Assembly (NCBI GenBank): GCA_017303755.1
Contig: JAFLBS010000004.1
Location: 62,001 to 126,000, forward strand
Source: Flavobacteriales bacterium
GTDB taxonomy: Bacteria > Bacteroidota > Bacteroidia > Flavobacteriales > Flavobacteriaceae
Direction of reading: 5' to 3'
Length of the DNA stretch: 64,000 bases
Made by a program: the position numbers and the translations under genes. This document shows positions 23,661 to 33,270 of this stretch, in pieces. Position 1 is the first letter of the stretch; each line of letters opens with the position of its first letter. The notes beneath the pieces are model-generated. The model saw nothing but the letters and a program-made list of their open reading frames with translations. It searched no databases and had not been told where the DNA came from.

Positions 23661-24917
23661 ATGACATTCAACGATTTAAATTTATTAAAAAACATACAAA
23701 CTGCATTGGTTGAAGAAGGCTACGAAACGCCTACACCGATTCAGCAGCAAGCAATTCCGATTATTCTAGAAGGAACTGATTTAGTAGGTTGCGCACAAAC
23801 CGGAACCGGAAAAACAGCCGCTTTCGCCATTCCGATTATCAATTCATTACACCGAATGGTCGGTTCAACCAACAAGCGTAAAGTTATACGAACGCTCGTT
23901 GTTACACCTACTCGTGAACTTGCTATTCAAATTGACGAAAGTTTCAATACGTATGGCAAATACACCAACATTCGCTCGATGGTGATTTTTGGTGGTGTGA
24001 GTCAAGTGCCACAAGTGGATCAACTTAAAAAAGGCATTGACATCTTAATTGCCACTCCAGGACGACTTTTAGATTTGCACAAACAAGGGTTCATCGACTT
24101 GGATCATTTACACTTTTTAGTATTAGACGAAGCCGATCAAATGCTCGATATGGGTTTCATCAATGATGTAAAAAAGATTGTAAAATTGACTCCAGATAAT
24201 CGTCAAACGCTATTGTTTTCGGCTACAATGCCAATGGCAATACGTGAATTAGCAGATACATTTTTAACTACTCCAAAATACGTTTCGGTTACACCAGTTT
24301 CATCCACAGCCGAAACCGTAAACCAAAAAGTATATTTTGTTGGTAAAGAAGACAAGCGAAGTTTATTGTACCACATCATTCGCAATGATAAAATCAATAA
24401 TGTTTTGGTGTTTACCCGAACCAAACACGGCGCTGACAATGTAGTAAAAGCATTAAAGAAAAACGGAGTTACGGCCGAAGCCATTCATGGTGACAAATCG
24501 CAAAACGCACGTCAACGTGTATTAGAAGCCTTTAAAAACAAAGAAATTTCAGTTTTGGTGGCTACAGATATTGCGGCACGTGGAATTGATATTGAAAGTT
24601 TGCCATTTGTAATCAATTTTGATATTCCGAATATTTCTGAGACGTACGTTCACCGAATTGGTCGTACAGGAAGAGCTGGAAATTCAGGTTTAGCCATATC
24701 ATTTTGCGGAAAAGACGAATTAACGTATTGGAAAGATATTGAAAAATTAATCCGAATTAAGGTTAAAGTAGTCGAAGATCATCCGTATCCTTTTAAAGAG
24801 GAAGAACCCAATCCGGATGCAAAACCCGACTTAAGAAATAAAAAGAAACCCAATACAAATTCGGGTAATTCGAGAAAATCGGATGCTTCCAAAAAGAATA
24901 AAAAACGCTGGTATTAA
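23661..24917 (+). CDS. DEAD-box ATP-dependent RNA helicase (RhlE-like)
   Basis: 418 aa. All helicase motifs are present and in order: Q-motif TPTPIQQQAIP, motif I AQTGTGKTAAFAIP, PTRELA, TPGRLLDL, motif II LDEADQMLDMGF, SAT, then FTRTKHGADNVVKAL, TDIAARGIDI and HRIGRTGRAG. The tail from about 375 is basic and Lys/Asn-rich (NKKKPNTNSGNSRKSD...KRWY), a probable RNA-binding extension. It remodels RNA or RNP structure, for instance in ribosome assembly or mRNA decay. An own promoter lies upstream and a terminator overlaps the 3' end. Confidence 0.95.
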   Translation: MTFNDLNLLKNIQTALVEEGYETPTPIQQQAIPIILEGTDLVGCAQTGTGKTAAFAIPIINSLHRMVGSTNKRKVIRTLVVTPTRELAIQIDESFNTYGKYTNIRSMVIFGGVSQVPQVDQLKKGIDILIATPGRLLDLHKQGFIDLDHLHFLVLDEADQMLDMGFINDVKKIVKLTPDNRQTLLFSATMPMAIRELADTFLTTPKYVSVTPVSSTAETVNQKVYFVGKEDKRSLLYHIIRNDKINNVLVFTRTKHGADNVVKALKKNGVTAEAIHGDKSQNARQRVLEAFKNKEISVLVATDIAARGIDIESLPFVINFDIPNISETYVHRIGRTGRAGNSGLAISFCGKDELTYWKDIEKLIRIKVKVVEDHPYPFKEEEPNPDAKPDLRNKKKPNTNSGNSRKSDASKKNKKRWY

Positions 24918-24930
24918 CTGGCGTTTTTTT
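24903..24930 (+). terminator. Terminator overlapping the helicase stop codon
   Basis: CGCTGGT and ACTGGCG form a 7-bp stem (two G-U pairs) with an ATTA loop, followed by eight T. The TAA stop lies within the loop. Confidence 0.8.
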
Positions 24931-24939
24931 TGGCTTTTT

Positions 24940-25020
24940 CTACACGAATTACACGAATTATCACAAATTAATTTACCGCAGATGCACAGATTTTAAACAA
25001 ATTAAATCTGTGAATCTGTG
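24940..25020. repeat. Composite intergenic repeat (ACACGAATT half plus CTGTGAATCTGTG hairpin)
   Basis: The first part, CTACACGAATTACACGAATT, matches the repeat near 70. The second is an inverted repeat, ACCGCAGATGCACAGATTT with AAATCTGTGAATCTGTG, the same family as at 36441-36486 and the half-copy near 42408. It sits in the convergent gap between the helicase and the histidine kinase. Confidence 0.7.
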
Positions 25021-25037
25021 ACAAAACGCCTTTTTTA

Positions 25038-27257
25038 TTAGCTTATTTTTGGTTCTGAATTTGTATTTTGTATACTGTTGTTGATGATCATAATCAACCT
25101 CGAAGAATCAAATGGTTTGATGATGACATCGTTCATTCCGCACGAAAGTGCTTGTTCGGAGATTTCTTGTTTATCAAAAGCGGTTAACGCCACAATAGGA
25201 ATCGTGTAGCCTTTTTTGCGAATGAGTTTGGTAGTTTCAAATCCGTTGATGACAGGCATATTAATGTCCATCAAAATCAAATCGTATTTTTCAGTTTCTA
25301 ACAAATCAATCGCTGTATAACCATCGTCGACTACTTTACAAACAAAATTATTGTTTTGCAGGATTTTTTTAGTAACTACTTGATTGATTTTATTGTCTTC
25401 TACCACCAAAATCTTATACAAATGATTGGTCGAAAGATCGACTTCAATATTGTTGATGATTTCGTTTCGTTTGCTTTCATCTACAATAAAACCTATCGTA
25501 AATGAAAATGTAGTTCCTTTTCCGAGTTCGCTTTCTAAAGAAATAGAACTATCAAAAACCTCAACTAACTTCTTAACAATCGACAATCCCAAACCAGTTC
25601 CTTGATAGTCGCCTTCTTTGCGTTCGATTTGTACAAATTTATCGAAAATCTTATCCTGATCTTCTTTGGCAATTCCAACTCCATTATCTTTAATCTTAAA
25701 ATTGATAAAGTGTTTGTTGCCTTCTATTCGCTCTTGATTTACGATTACTTTAACTTCTCCATCTTTGGTGAATTTCAAAGCGTTACTCAACAAATTCAAG
25801 ACTACTTGCGATAATCGGAGTTTATCACCAATCAGATATTCTGGAATATCCGTATCAATTTCGGTGCTGATTTTATTATTGTTTTTAATAGCGATAAATT
25901 CTAACGAATCAGCAATGGTGTTGATTTCGTCACTGATATTAAAAATCATATTTTCAAGATTCACCCGATTTTCTTCAATTTTATTGATTTGTAGTAAATC
26001 GTTCACCAACGAAAGTAAATAACGAGCTGAAAATTTGAGTGAATTCAAATGCGGACTTTTCTCTAACTCTTTGTGTTCATCAACAATAATGTTAGTAATC
26101 CCAACTACACCATATAAAGGCGTTCTAAGTTCGTGACTGATAGTGGAAACGAATTGCGACTTCAATTGAGACGCTTCTTCGGCTTTTTCCTTGGCTACTT
26201 TAAGGTCTTCGTTGGCTTTGAGTAATTTTCCGTTGAGCTTCCGAATCAACTTATAGTTTTTGTAGTAATTATAAGTTAGAAGTCCGAGTGTAAGCAAAAT
26301 AATCAAAAACAAACCTACAATCACTTTCGATTTGCGCAGGTTTTTGTATTGAATGTCTTTCTCTTCTTCAATTTGGCTGATCTTGCGTTCGTATTCACCA
26401 AATTCAATCGAACTCCCTGAAAGTTTTGCTTTTTTTACACGATCATCATTGTAGATTTTTTCGACTAGTTTATCGTGTAAATCAAGGTAATACAATGCTT
26501 TTTCGTAGTCCTTTTTCTTCTTATAAAAGTTAGAAAAATCCTTGTACACATCACTTACATACGATTCGTATAAATTGTCTTTGTTAATGGTTCCGAATTG
26601 TATTGCTCTTTTATAGTAATATTCCGCTTTATCATCTTGATTTAAATGGCTGTAATACGAACCGTACAAAGTAGATTGAGTAATTTTGGCTTCGACTAAA
26701 TCACTTTTATTGATGAATTGTTCTGGAGTTTTCAGGTAAACCAATCCGTTTTCAAAATCGTTTTCAGCAAAATACGCACCACAAATATTAAGATTTGTGT
26801 ACGTAATCTCAATTGAATCATTGATTTTCTTGGCTGTTTTTAAAGCTTCTTTGTAATAAGGAATACTCTTTTTTAAATTATTTTCTCGGTACGAATAAAC
26901 GCTTCCTAAGTTATTATTCACCCAACATTTCAAACTATCATTCGAAGTTAATTTGGCAAAATGAAGCGCCTTTTCGTAGTATTCGATACTTTTTTTAACA
27001 TCGTAGAATTCTTCAAAATTGAGTGCAATTAAGTTGTATGCTTTGGCTTTTAATACATCATCTTTTAGTATGTGAGCAGCATCCAGCGCTTTTTTAGACA
27101 AATTTAATGACTTATCAATTTCTAAATTGACAAAAGCATTTCCTGCATCTCTCAATAAAGCATCTACTTGCTTCTTTGTTGGCGTAGTCTCTTGGGAAAA
27201 AGCTACACTACTTAAAAAAGCAAATAGAAGTATAATTGAATGATGAATTCTTCTCAA
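25038..27257 (-). CDS. TPR-containing hybrid histidine kinase/response regulator
   Basis: 739 aa. Signal peptide about 1-22 (VAFSQ), then TPR-like helices (about 30-290) in the periplasm, one membrane helix (about 305-328), a short coiled coil, HisKA with ISHELRTPLYG (phosphorylated His near 378), and HATPase_c with N-box LSNALKFTKDGEV and GTGLGLSIVKKL. A C-terminal receiver follows, with LILMDINMPVINGFE (acceptor Asp near 663). The start codon is TTG: the frame has no ATG at this end, and the signal peptide begins there. Such kinases with TPR sensors sense periplasmic or peptide signals in Bacteroidetes; the output partner is not in view. Third gene of a possible minus-strand run with ettA. 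Confidence 0.9.
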   Translation of the reverse strand: MRRIHHSIILLFAFLSSVAFSQETTPTKKQVDALLRDAGNAFVNLEIDKSLNLSKKALDAAHILKDDVLKAKAYNLIALNFEEFYDVKKSIEYYEKALHFAKLTSNDSLKCWVNNNLGSVYSYRENNLKKSIPYYKEALKTAKKINDSIEITYTNLNICGAYFAENDFENGLVYLKTPEQFINKSDLVEAKITQSTLYGSYYSHLNQDDKAEYYYKRAIQFGTINKDNLYESYVSDVYKDFSNFYKKKKDYEKALYYLDLHDKLVEKIYNDDRVKKAKLSGSSIEFGEYERKISQIEEEKDIQYKNLRKSKVIVGLFLIILLTLGLLTYNYYKNYKLIRKLNGKLLKANEDLKVAKEKAEEASQLKSQFVSTISHELRTPLYGVVGITNIIVDEHKELEKSPHLNSLKFSARYLLSLVNDLLQINKIEENRVNLENMIFNISDEINTIADSLEFIAIKNNNKISTEIDTDIPEYLIGDKLRLSQVVLNLLSNALKFTKDGEVKVIVNQERIEGNKHFINFKIKDNGVGIAKEDQDKIFDKFVQIERKEGDYQGTGLGLSIVKKLVEVFDSSISLESELGKGTTFSFTIGFIVDESKRNEIINNIEVDLSTNHLYKILVVEDNKINQVVTKKILQNNNFVCKVVDDGYTAIDLLETEKYDLILMDINMPVINGFETTKLIRKKGYTIPIVALTAFDKQEISEQALSCGMNDVIIKPFDSSRLIMIINNSIQNTNSEPKIS

Positions 27258-27287
27258 TCGAATGGTTTTAGAGCGATTTAAATGATG

Positions 27288-28979
27288 TTAGTCGCGAATT
27301 AACTTTCTGTATTTGATTCGGGTTGGATTCACATCACCCAGACGTTTTTTCTTGTTCTCTTCATAATCAGAGAAACCACCTTCGAAGAAATACACTTGTG
27401 AGTCGCCTTCAAATGCTAAAATATGAGTACAAATACGATCTAAAAACCATCTGTCGTGGGAAATTACCACAGCGCAACCTGCAAAATTCTCCAAACCTTC
27501 TTCTAAAGCACGTAGCGTATTGATGTCCAAATCGTTGGTTGGCTCATCTAATAAAAGAACGTTTCCTTCTTCTTTCAAAGTCATGGCCAAATGCAATCTA
27601 TTTCGTTCACCACCCGAAAGTGTAGCTACTTTTTTATTTTGGTCACTTCCACCGAAATTAAAACGCGAAAGATACGCTCTTGAATTAACTTGTCGTCCGC
27701 CCATCATAATTAACTCTTGACCGTCGCAGAAGTTTTCCCAAATTGATTTATTGGGATCGATGTTAGAGTGCGATTGATCAACGTAGGCAATTTTCACTGT
27801 TTCACCAATGGTAAACTCGCCACCATCAGGTTCTTGTTCTTTCATAATCATTCGGAAGATTGTGGATTTACCAGCACCATTGGGTCCGATAATTCCAACA
27901 ATTCCAGCTTGTGGAAGTGTAAAATTTAAATCGTCATATAATAATTTATCTCCAAATGCTTTTGCCACACTTTTAGCTTCGATAACATTGGTTCCTAATC
28001 GTGGACCATTTGGAATGTAGATTTCTAATTTTTCGTCGAGTTCTTTTTGGTCTTCATTCAACAATTTATCATAGTTTTGAAGACGTGCTTTCTGTTTAGT
28101 TTGTCTTCCTTTGGCACCTTGACGCACCCAATCCAACTCGCGTTCTAAGGTTTTTCTGCGTTTAGAAGCTACTTTTTCTTCTTGCTCCATACGTTTTGAT
28201 TTTTGGTCTAACCAAGAAGAATAGTTTCCTTTCCACGGAATACCTTCTCCTCTATCCAACTCCAAAATCCAACCTGCTACATTATCTAAGAAATATCTAT
28301 CGTGCGTTACTGCAATAACAGTTCCTGAATATTGCGCTAAGTGTTGCTCTAACCAAAGAACTGATTCTGCATCTAAGTGGTTGGTTGGCTCATCCAATAA
28401 CAATATATCCGGTTGTTGTAAAAGTAAACGACAAAGCGCTACACGGCGTTTTTCACCACCTGAAAGCACATTAATTGGCATATCACCTTCTGGAGTTCGT
28501 AAAGCATCCATTGCGATTTCCAATTTAGTATCCAATTCCCATGCATTAGAAGCGTCAATTTTATCTTGAAGTTCTGCCTGACGATCCATTAGTTTTTGCA
28601 TTTTATCGGCATCTTCATAAACTTCTGGCAAACCAAACATATCGTTGATTTTGTTGAACTCGTCTAAAATAGCAACCGTTTCGGCTACACCTTCGCGAAC
28701 TACTTCGATTACGGTTTTAGTTTCATCTAATTGCGGTTCTTGTTCTAAATAACCAACCGTATATCCGGGTTGAAACACCACATCGCCTTGGTAATTCTTT
28801 TCGACACCAGCAATGATTTTCAATAAGGTAGATTTACCCGAACCATTCAAACCGAGAATCCCGATTTTAGCTCCGTAAAAGAAACTTAAATAAATGTTTT
28901 TTAATACTTGTTTATCACTTCCTTGATACGACTTGCTCAATCGTTGCATTGAGAAAATCACTTTTTTATCGTCTGACAT
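27288..28979 (-). CDS. ettA: Energy-dependent translational throttle protein, ABC-F
   Basis: 563 aa with two ABC cassettes and no membrane domain. Cassette 1: GLNGSGKSTLLK, LSGGEKRRVALCRLLLQ, LLLDEPTNHLDAESV. Cassette 2: GPNGAGKSTIFRM, LSGGERNRLHLAMTL, LLLDEPTNDLDINTL. The basic interdomain linker (ELDWVRQGAKGRQTKQKARL) is diagnostic of EttA. It binds the ribosomal E site and links translation to ATP level. It ends 31 bases before the kinase gene and starts 31 bases after the aminotransferase gene. Confidence 0.95.
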   Translation of the reverse strand: MSDDKKVIFSMQRLSKSYQGSDKQVLKNIYLSFFYGAKIGILGLNGSGKSTLLKIIAGVEKNYQGDVVFQPGYTVGYLEQEPQLDETKTVIEVVREGVAETVAILDEFNKINDMFGLPEVYEDADKMQKLMDRQAELQDKIDASNAWELDTKLEIAMDALRTPEGDMPINVLSGGEKRRVALCRLLLQQPDILLLDEPTNHLDAESVLWLEQHLAQYSGTVIAVTHDRYFLDNVAGWILELDRGEGIPWKGNYSSWLDQKSKRMEQEEKVASKRRKTLERELDWVRQGAKGRQTKQKARLQNYDKLLNEDQKELDEKLEIYIPNGPRLGTNVIEAKSVAKAFGDKLLYDDLNFTLPQAGIVGIIGPNGAGKSTIFRMIMKEQEPDGGEFTIGETVKIAYVDQSHSNIDPNKSIWENFCDGQELIMMGGRQVNSRAYLSRFNFGGSDQNKKVATLSGGERNRLHLAMTLKEEGNVLLLDEPTNDLDINTLRALEEGLENFAGCAVVISHDRWFLDRICTHILAFEGDSQVYFFEGGFSDYEENKKKRLGDVNPTRIKYRKLIRD

Positions 28980-29009
28980 TTTAAATTATTTTGAATTATA
29001 AATTTTGAA

Positions 29010-30494
29010 TTAGTTAGTGAACCAGCTTTTAATCATTTCTTTTTCAGAGTGTTTTGCATTTTTATGGCTGAATTCATTGGTTTTTGGATTGTAAACATAG
29101 TCATTTGCCCATTCTTTATGATGTTGAGCAAGACTTTTTATACTATCACATACGTATTTTATTTCTTCCGAAGTTGTGGTAGGATGAATGGACATTCGAA
29201 TCCACCCTGGTTTTTTAATCAAATCGCCTGATGAAATCTGACATACTAAATCATGCGAAGTTTCTTGATCAACGTGAAGTAGAAAGTGACCATACGTTCC
29301 AGCACAACTGCAACCACCACGCGTTTGGATTCCGAATTTATCATTTAAAATTTTTACGCCCAAATTGTAGTGCATGTCATCAATGTAAAACGAAATCACT
29401 CCTAACCTATTTTGGTGTTGTCCTGCTAAAATAGTAATAGTATCAACCGTTCCCAATTGATCAAAAACGTAATCCACGATTTCGTGTTCACGCTCTAGAA
29501 TATTTTTCACGCCCATTTGCTCTTTCAACTGAATGGCCAAAGCAGTTTTAATTACTTGAAGAAAACCGGGAGTTCCACCGTCTTCTCTATCTTCTATATT
29601 GTCAATGTATTTATGTTCGCCCCAAGGATTCGTCCAACTTACTGTTCCGCCACCCGGACAATCAGGCACATTATTTTTATACAGATTTTTATTAAAAACC
29701 AAAACACCCGAAGTTCCTGGTCCGCCCAAAAACTTATGTGGTGAAAAGAAAATAGCATCCAAATAGCGTTCATCATCAGGATGCATATCGATTTCAACAT
29801 ACGGTCCAGAACACGCAAAATCTACAAAACACACACCATTATTTTCATGCATAATTTTAGCAACTTCGTGGTACGGCGTTTGAATTCCAGTTACGTTAGA
29901 ACACGAAGTGATTGAAGCAATTTTGAAACTTCGATCCTTGTATTTATCCAATGTTTTTTTGAATTCTTCCATACAAAATAAACCTTCTTCGTCACACGGA
30001 ATCACTTCAACATCGGCAATGGTTTCCAGCCATGAAGTTTGATTGGAATGATGTTCCATGTGGGAAATCAAAACAATTGGTTTTACTACATCAGGAAGAT
30101 CAACGTATTCTTTAATGTTTTCCGGAATTTTCAATCCTAAGATGCGTTGAAATTTATTCACCACACCTGTCATTCCTGTTCCAGTATTGATCAAAACATC
30201 ATTATCATTGGCATTGACATGTTTTTTGATGATGTGTTTGGCTTCGTGGTATGCCATAGTCATTGCTGTTCCCGAAACCGTAGTTTCAGTATGCGTATTG
30301 GCTACAAAAGGTCCAAATTGGTTCATTAATTTTTCTTCAATAGGTCGGTACAATCGTCCGCTGGCGGTCCAATCCGTATAAATGATTTTTTGAGAACCAT
30401 AAGGCGACTCAAATTCTTGATCAATTCCGATGATATTTTTTCGGAATTGCTGAAAATACTGTTCCAATTGAGTGGTAACTTCGGTTGAAATCAT
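29010..30494 (-). CDS. PLP-dependent class V aminotransferase (cysteine desulfurase-like)
   Basis: 494 aa from the ATG at 30492-30494 (MISTEVTTQLEQYF). A longer frame starts at a TTG (30515), but that TTG overlaps the promoter element TATCTTTG and is not expected in the mRNA. The PLP lysine lies in DAIFFSPHKFLGGPGTSG. A Cys-rich loop IQTRGGCSCAGTYGH resembles the sulfur-accepting loop of SufS/CsdA-type desulfurases. The protein is longer than SufS (about 405 aa) and has extra segments, so its true substrate is uncertain. Confidence 0.85.
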   Translation of the reverse strand: MISTEVTTQLEQYFQQFRKNIIGIDQEFESPYGSQKIIYTDWTASGRLYRPIEEKLMNQFGPFVANTHTETTVSGTAMTMAYHEAKHIIKKHVNANDNDVLINTGTGMTGVVNKFQRILGLKIPENIKEYVDLPDVVKPIVLISHMEHHSNQTSWLETIADVEVIPCDEEGLFCMEEFKKTLDKYKDRSFKIASITSCSNVTGIQTPYHEVAKIMHENNGVCFVDFACSGPYVEIDMHPDDERYLDAIFFSPHKFLGGPGTSGVLVFNKNLYKNNVPDCPGGGTVSWTNPWGEHKYIDNIEDREDGGTPGFLQVIKTALAIQLKEQMGVKNILEREHEIVDYVFDQLGTVDTITILAGQHQNRLGVISFYIDDMHYNLGVKILNDKFGIQTRGGCSCAGTYGHFLLHVDQETSHDLVCQISSGDLIKKPGWIRMSIHPTTTSEEIKYVCDSIKSLAQHHKEWANDYVYNPKTNEFSHKNAKHSEKEMIKSWFTN

Positions 30495-30512
30495 AATTGA
30501 AAAATTTGTGCT

Positions 30513-30520
30513 CAAAGATA
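30513..30520 (-). promoter_or_regulatory. -7 element of the class V aminotransferase gene
   Basis: Minus-strand TATCTTTG overlaps an upstream TTG codon and therefore decides the start in favour of the ATG at 30494. Confidence 0.6.
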
Positions 30521-30574
30521 CATTTTTTTAATTATTTCGTAATTTCAATTGCATAAGAGTTGCTATTTATTTAG

Positions 30575-30582
30575 TAACTTTG
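30575..30582 (+). promoter_or_regulatory. -7 element of selO
   Basis: TAACTTTG matches TAnnTTTG; a TTG lies 23 bases upstream (30549-30551), at the long limit of normal spacing. The ATG follows 19 bases later. Confidence 0.55.
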
Positions 30583-30601
30583 AAAAAAACAACAAATCTC
30601 C

Positions 30602-32170
30602 ATGAATTTCAACATTCAAAACCGATTTACCAACGAACTTCCAGCTGATTCAGAAGAGAAAAATTTTGTTCGCCAAGTAGAACAATCGTGTTTTAGTTAT
30701 GTGAATCCTATTATTCCCAAAAACCCTAAATTGATTCATGTTTCAGACGATGTTGCTGAACTCATAGGCATTAATAAAGAAGTGACTCTTTCGGAAGATT
30801 TTCTCAATGTTTTCTCAGGGAAAAAAAATCAGCCACAAACCCGACCATTTGCCATGAATTATGCAGGTCATCAATTTGGAAATTGGGCCGGACAGTTAGG
30901 CGATGGAAGAGCAATAAATTTATTCGAAATCGATCATGACAATCAGCATTTTACGCTACAATTAAAAGGCGCTGGAAAAACGCCGTATTCGCGTCGCGGT
31001 GATGGTTTGGCCGTTTTGCGATCCTCTATTAGAGAACATTTGTGTAGTGAAGCCATGTATAATTTGGGTGTTCCAACTTCGCGTTCACTATCATTGATGT
31101 TGACTGGAGATGAAGTGTTGCGCGATATGATGTACGACGGAAATGCCGAATACGAAAAAGGTGCTGTAGTATGCCGTGTGGCGCCAACCTTTATTCGATT
31201 TGGTAGTTTCGAACTTTTTGCTGCGAGAAGAGATACTGAAAATTTAAAATTATTAGCCGATTTTACTATTCAATACTATTTCCCAGAAATTAATGAAGTT
31301 GGAAAAGAAAAATACCTCGCTTTTTTTAAATCGATTGCCAAAAAAACACGCCAATTGATGATTCATTGGCAACGTGTTGGTTTTGTACATGGAGTAATGA
31401 ACACAGACAATATGTCGATTCACGGAATTACCATTGATTACGGTCCGTACGGTTGGTTGGAAGATTACAATTTGAATTGGACACCCAATACAACTGATAA
31501 TGAAAACAAACGTTACGCTTATGGCAATCAACCTGATGTCGCATTGTGGAATTTGTATCAATTAGCCAATGCATTGTATCCGTTGATTGAAGAAACCAAA
31601 GATTTAGAAACCATTTTAAATGATTTTGGTAAAAAATATGAGGATGATTATCTGACCATGATGCGCAGTAAATTAGGTTTGATGAATTCGCTAAAAGAAG
31701 ATGCCAAACTCATTGCTGATTTGGAAAAAACACTTCAATTATCGGAGACAGACATGACTTTATTTTACAGAGAATTAGGTCGGATAAAAAAAGAGTTTAC
31801 TTCAGGTTGCGCTATTTCAACCATTACAACTGCCTTTTACAAACCCGAAGAAATCAAGAAAAAAGTAGTTCTCAATGAATGGGAAAAGTGGTTCATCAAA
31901 TACATTGATCGTTTGAAAAAAGAAACAATTTCTGATGAGGAACGAAAATTAGCTATGAATAAGGTCAACCCGAAATACGTTTTGCGAAATTACATGGCAC
32001 AATTGGCTATTGATGCAGCCAATAATGACGATTATTCTGTTGTTGATGAACTGTATCGTTTACTCAAAAAACCGTACGATGAACAACCCGAAATGGAAAA
32101 ATGGTTTGCCAAAAGACCTGATTGGGCACGAGTAAAAATAGGCTGTTCGATGCTTTCGTGCAGTTCGTAA
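30602..32170 (+). CDS. selO: Protein adenylyltransferase SelO (YdiU family)
   Basis: 522 aa, a pseudokinase-fold enzyme that transfers AMP to Ser/Thr/Tyr of target proteins. Family motifs: MNYAGHQFGNWAGQLGDGRA (about 81-100), LQLKGAGKTPYSRRGDGLAVLRSS, GVPTSRSLSL, VHGVMNTDNMSIHG and IDYGPYGW. The C-terminus ends in SCSS; the eukaryotic ortholog has selenocysteine at the corresponding Cys, and this Cys can form a regulatory disulfide. Divergent from the aminotransferase gene and ending 2 bases from the convergent regulator gene. Confidence 0.95.
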   Translation: MNFNIQNRFTNELPADSEEKNFVRQVEQSCFSYVNPIIPKNPKLIHVSDDVAELIGINKEVTLSEDFLNVFSGKKNQPQTRPFAMNYAGHQFGNWAGQLGDGRAINLFEIDHDNQHFTLQLKGAGKTPYSRRGDGLAVLRSSIREHLCSEAMYNLGVPTSRSLSLMLTGDEVLRDMMYDGNAEYEKGAVVCRVAPTFIRFGSFELFAARRDTENLKLLADFTIQYYFPEINEVGKEKYLAFFKSIAKKTRQLMIHWQRVGFVHGVMNTDNMSIHGITIDYGPYGWLEDYNLNWTPNTTDNENKRYAYGNQPDVALWNLYQLANALYPLIEETKDLETILNDFGKKYEDDYLTMMRSKLGLMNSLKEDAKLIADLEKTLQLSETDMTLFYRELGRIKKEFTSGCAISTITTAFYKPEEIKKKVVLNEWEKWFIKYIDRLKKETISDEERKLAMNKVNPKYVLRNYMAQLAIDAANNDDYSVVDELYRLLKKPYDEQPEMEKWFAKRPDWARVKIGCSMLSCSS

Positions 32171-32171
32171 T

Positions 32172-33146
32172 TTAACGCACTTTAAACTTTTCTCTGTACT
32201 CCAAAGGTTTCATTCCGACTACTTTCTGAAATACTTTTCGGAATGATTTAGGATCGGTATAACCCGATTTATCTATAATTTCTGAAACCGTTAGCTGAGT
32301 TTGTTCCAAATATTTTTTTGACGATTCAATTCGGATGTTTTGCAAGTATTCAATGGGCGGAATTCCGGTTGCTAATTTAAATCGACGTACAATATTCCTA
32401 CGACTGGATGGAATTTCATTCAATACATCGTCTAATTTTTCAATTTGATGAAACTGTTTTTCGATCTTTTCTTGAACCATTGAAACCAATTCGTCGTTGT
32501 GCGTATAATTAGGTCGAAAGGTTCCGAAATAACTTTGCTGATAACGATCCATATCAATGGCAAATAATTTAGCAACTTGAATGGCAATTTCTCTTCCGCA
32601 ATACTTCTGAACGAGTAATATAATTAGATGAAAAAGCGACGTTGAACCGCCACTTGTATAAGTTCTTTCATCAGCAGTTACGGTTTCATTTGATTTCAAT
32701 TTCACTTCTGGGAAAAGTCGCTCAAAAGCACTACACGCATCGATGTGCGTTGTCGCAAACTTTCCGTTCAACAATCCGCTGGCACCAAATAGAAAAGCAC
32801 CTGAACAAAAACTAGCAATTTCAGAACCTCTTTGATACTGTTGATGTAACCACGGAATGTAAGCCACATTTTTTTCTATTGTTTCTTTCATATCATCAGT
32901 AGTGAAAGCGGGAATCAGAATCATGTCAATTGGATCTTTCACTTCCAATGTGGACTGAATCTGATAATTGTGAAAATTTGCCTCACCATTTTCTAATTGA
33001 TTGGGTAATTGAAACACATTGATCAAAAAAGGAATTGGTTTTCCGCTTTCAACAACTAATTTATTGGCAGTTTCGAGTACTTCCATCAACGCAGCAACGC
33101 TCAGAAGTTTATAGTCGTAAGGTAAAATGAGTCCGATGTGTTTCAT
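32172..33146 (-). CDS. DJ-1/PfpI-AraC regulator (GlxA-type)
   Basis: 324 aa. Residues 1-190 form a DJ-1/PfpI-like domain with the elbow region IASFCSGAFLFGASGLLNG around residue 113 and the THIDAC motif that often follows. Residues about 220-320 hold two AraC-type helix-turn-helices (SRRNIVRRFKLATGIPPIEYLQ, then [20 protein letters not shown]). It probably senses a small molecule and activates nearby genes. It is divergent from the small-gene cluster at 33271-36431, which makes it a candidate regulator of those genes. Confidence 0.92.
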   Translation of the reverse strand: MKHIGLILPYDYKLLSVAALMEVLETANKLVVESGKPIPFLINVFQLPNQLENGEANFHNYQIQSTLEVKDPIDMILIPAFTTDDMKETIEKNVAYIPWLHQQYQRGSEIASFCSGAFLFGASGLLNGKFATTHIDACSAFERLFPEVKLKSNETVTADERTYTSGGSTSLFHLIILLVQKYCGREIAIQVAKLFAIDMDRYQQSYFGTFRPNYTHNDELVSMVQEKIEKQFHQIEKLDDVLNEIPSSRRNIVRRFKLATGIPPIEYLQNIRIESSKKYLEQTQLTVSEIIDKSGYTDPKSFRKVFQKVVGMKPLEYREKFKVR

Positions 33147-33160
33147 AACATAACTTTTTC

Positions 33161-33168
33161 CAAAAATA
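33161..33168 (-). promoter_or_regulatory. -7 element of the GlxA-type regulator gene
   Basis: Minus-strand TATTTTTG lies 14 bases before the ATG at 33146. Confidence 0.5.
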
Positions 33169-33232
33169 GCAATTTTGTCTTAAATGACCCTAAATTTTAC
33201 TTTTCAATAACTTTTACCCCTTTATTCTGTGT

Positions 33233-33240
33233 TATTTTTG
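33233..33240 (+). promoter_or_regulatory. -7 element of the DoxX-led cluster
   Basis: TATTTTTG matches TAnnTTTG. It lies inside the longer open frame that starts at 33229 and so supports the ATG at 33271 as the true start. Confidence 0.55.
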
Positions 33241-33270
33241 TTAAACAAAATAAACGAACACACAACTATT

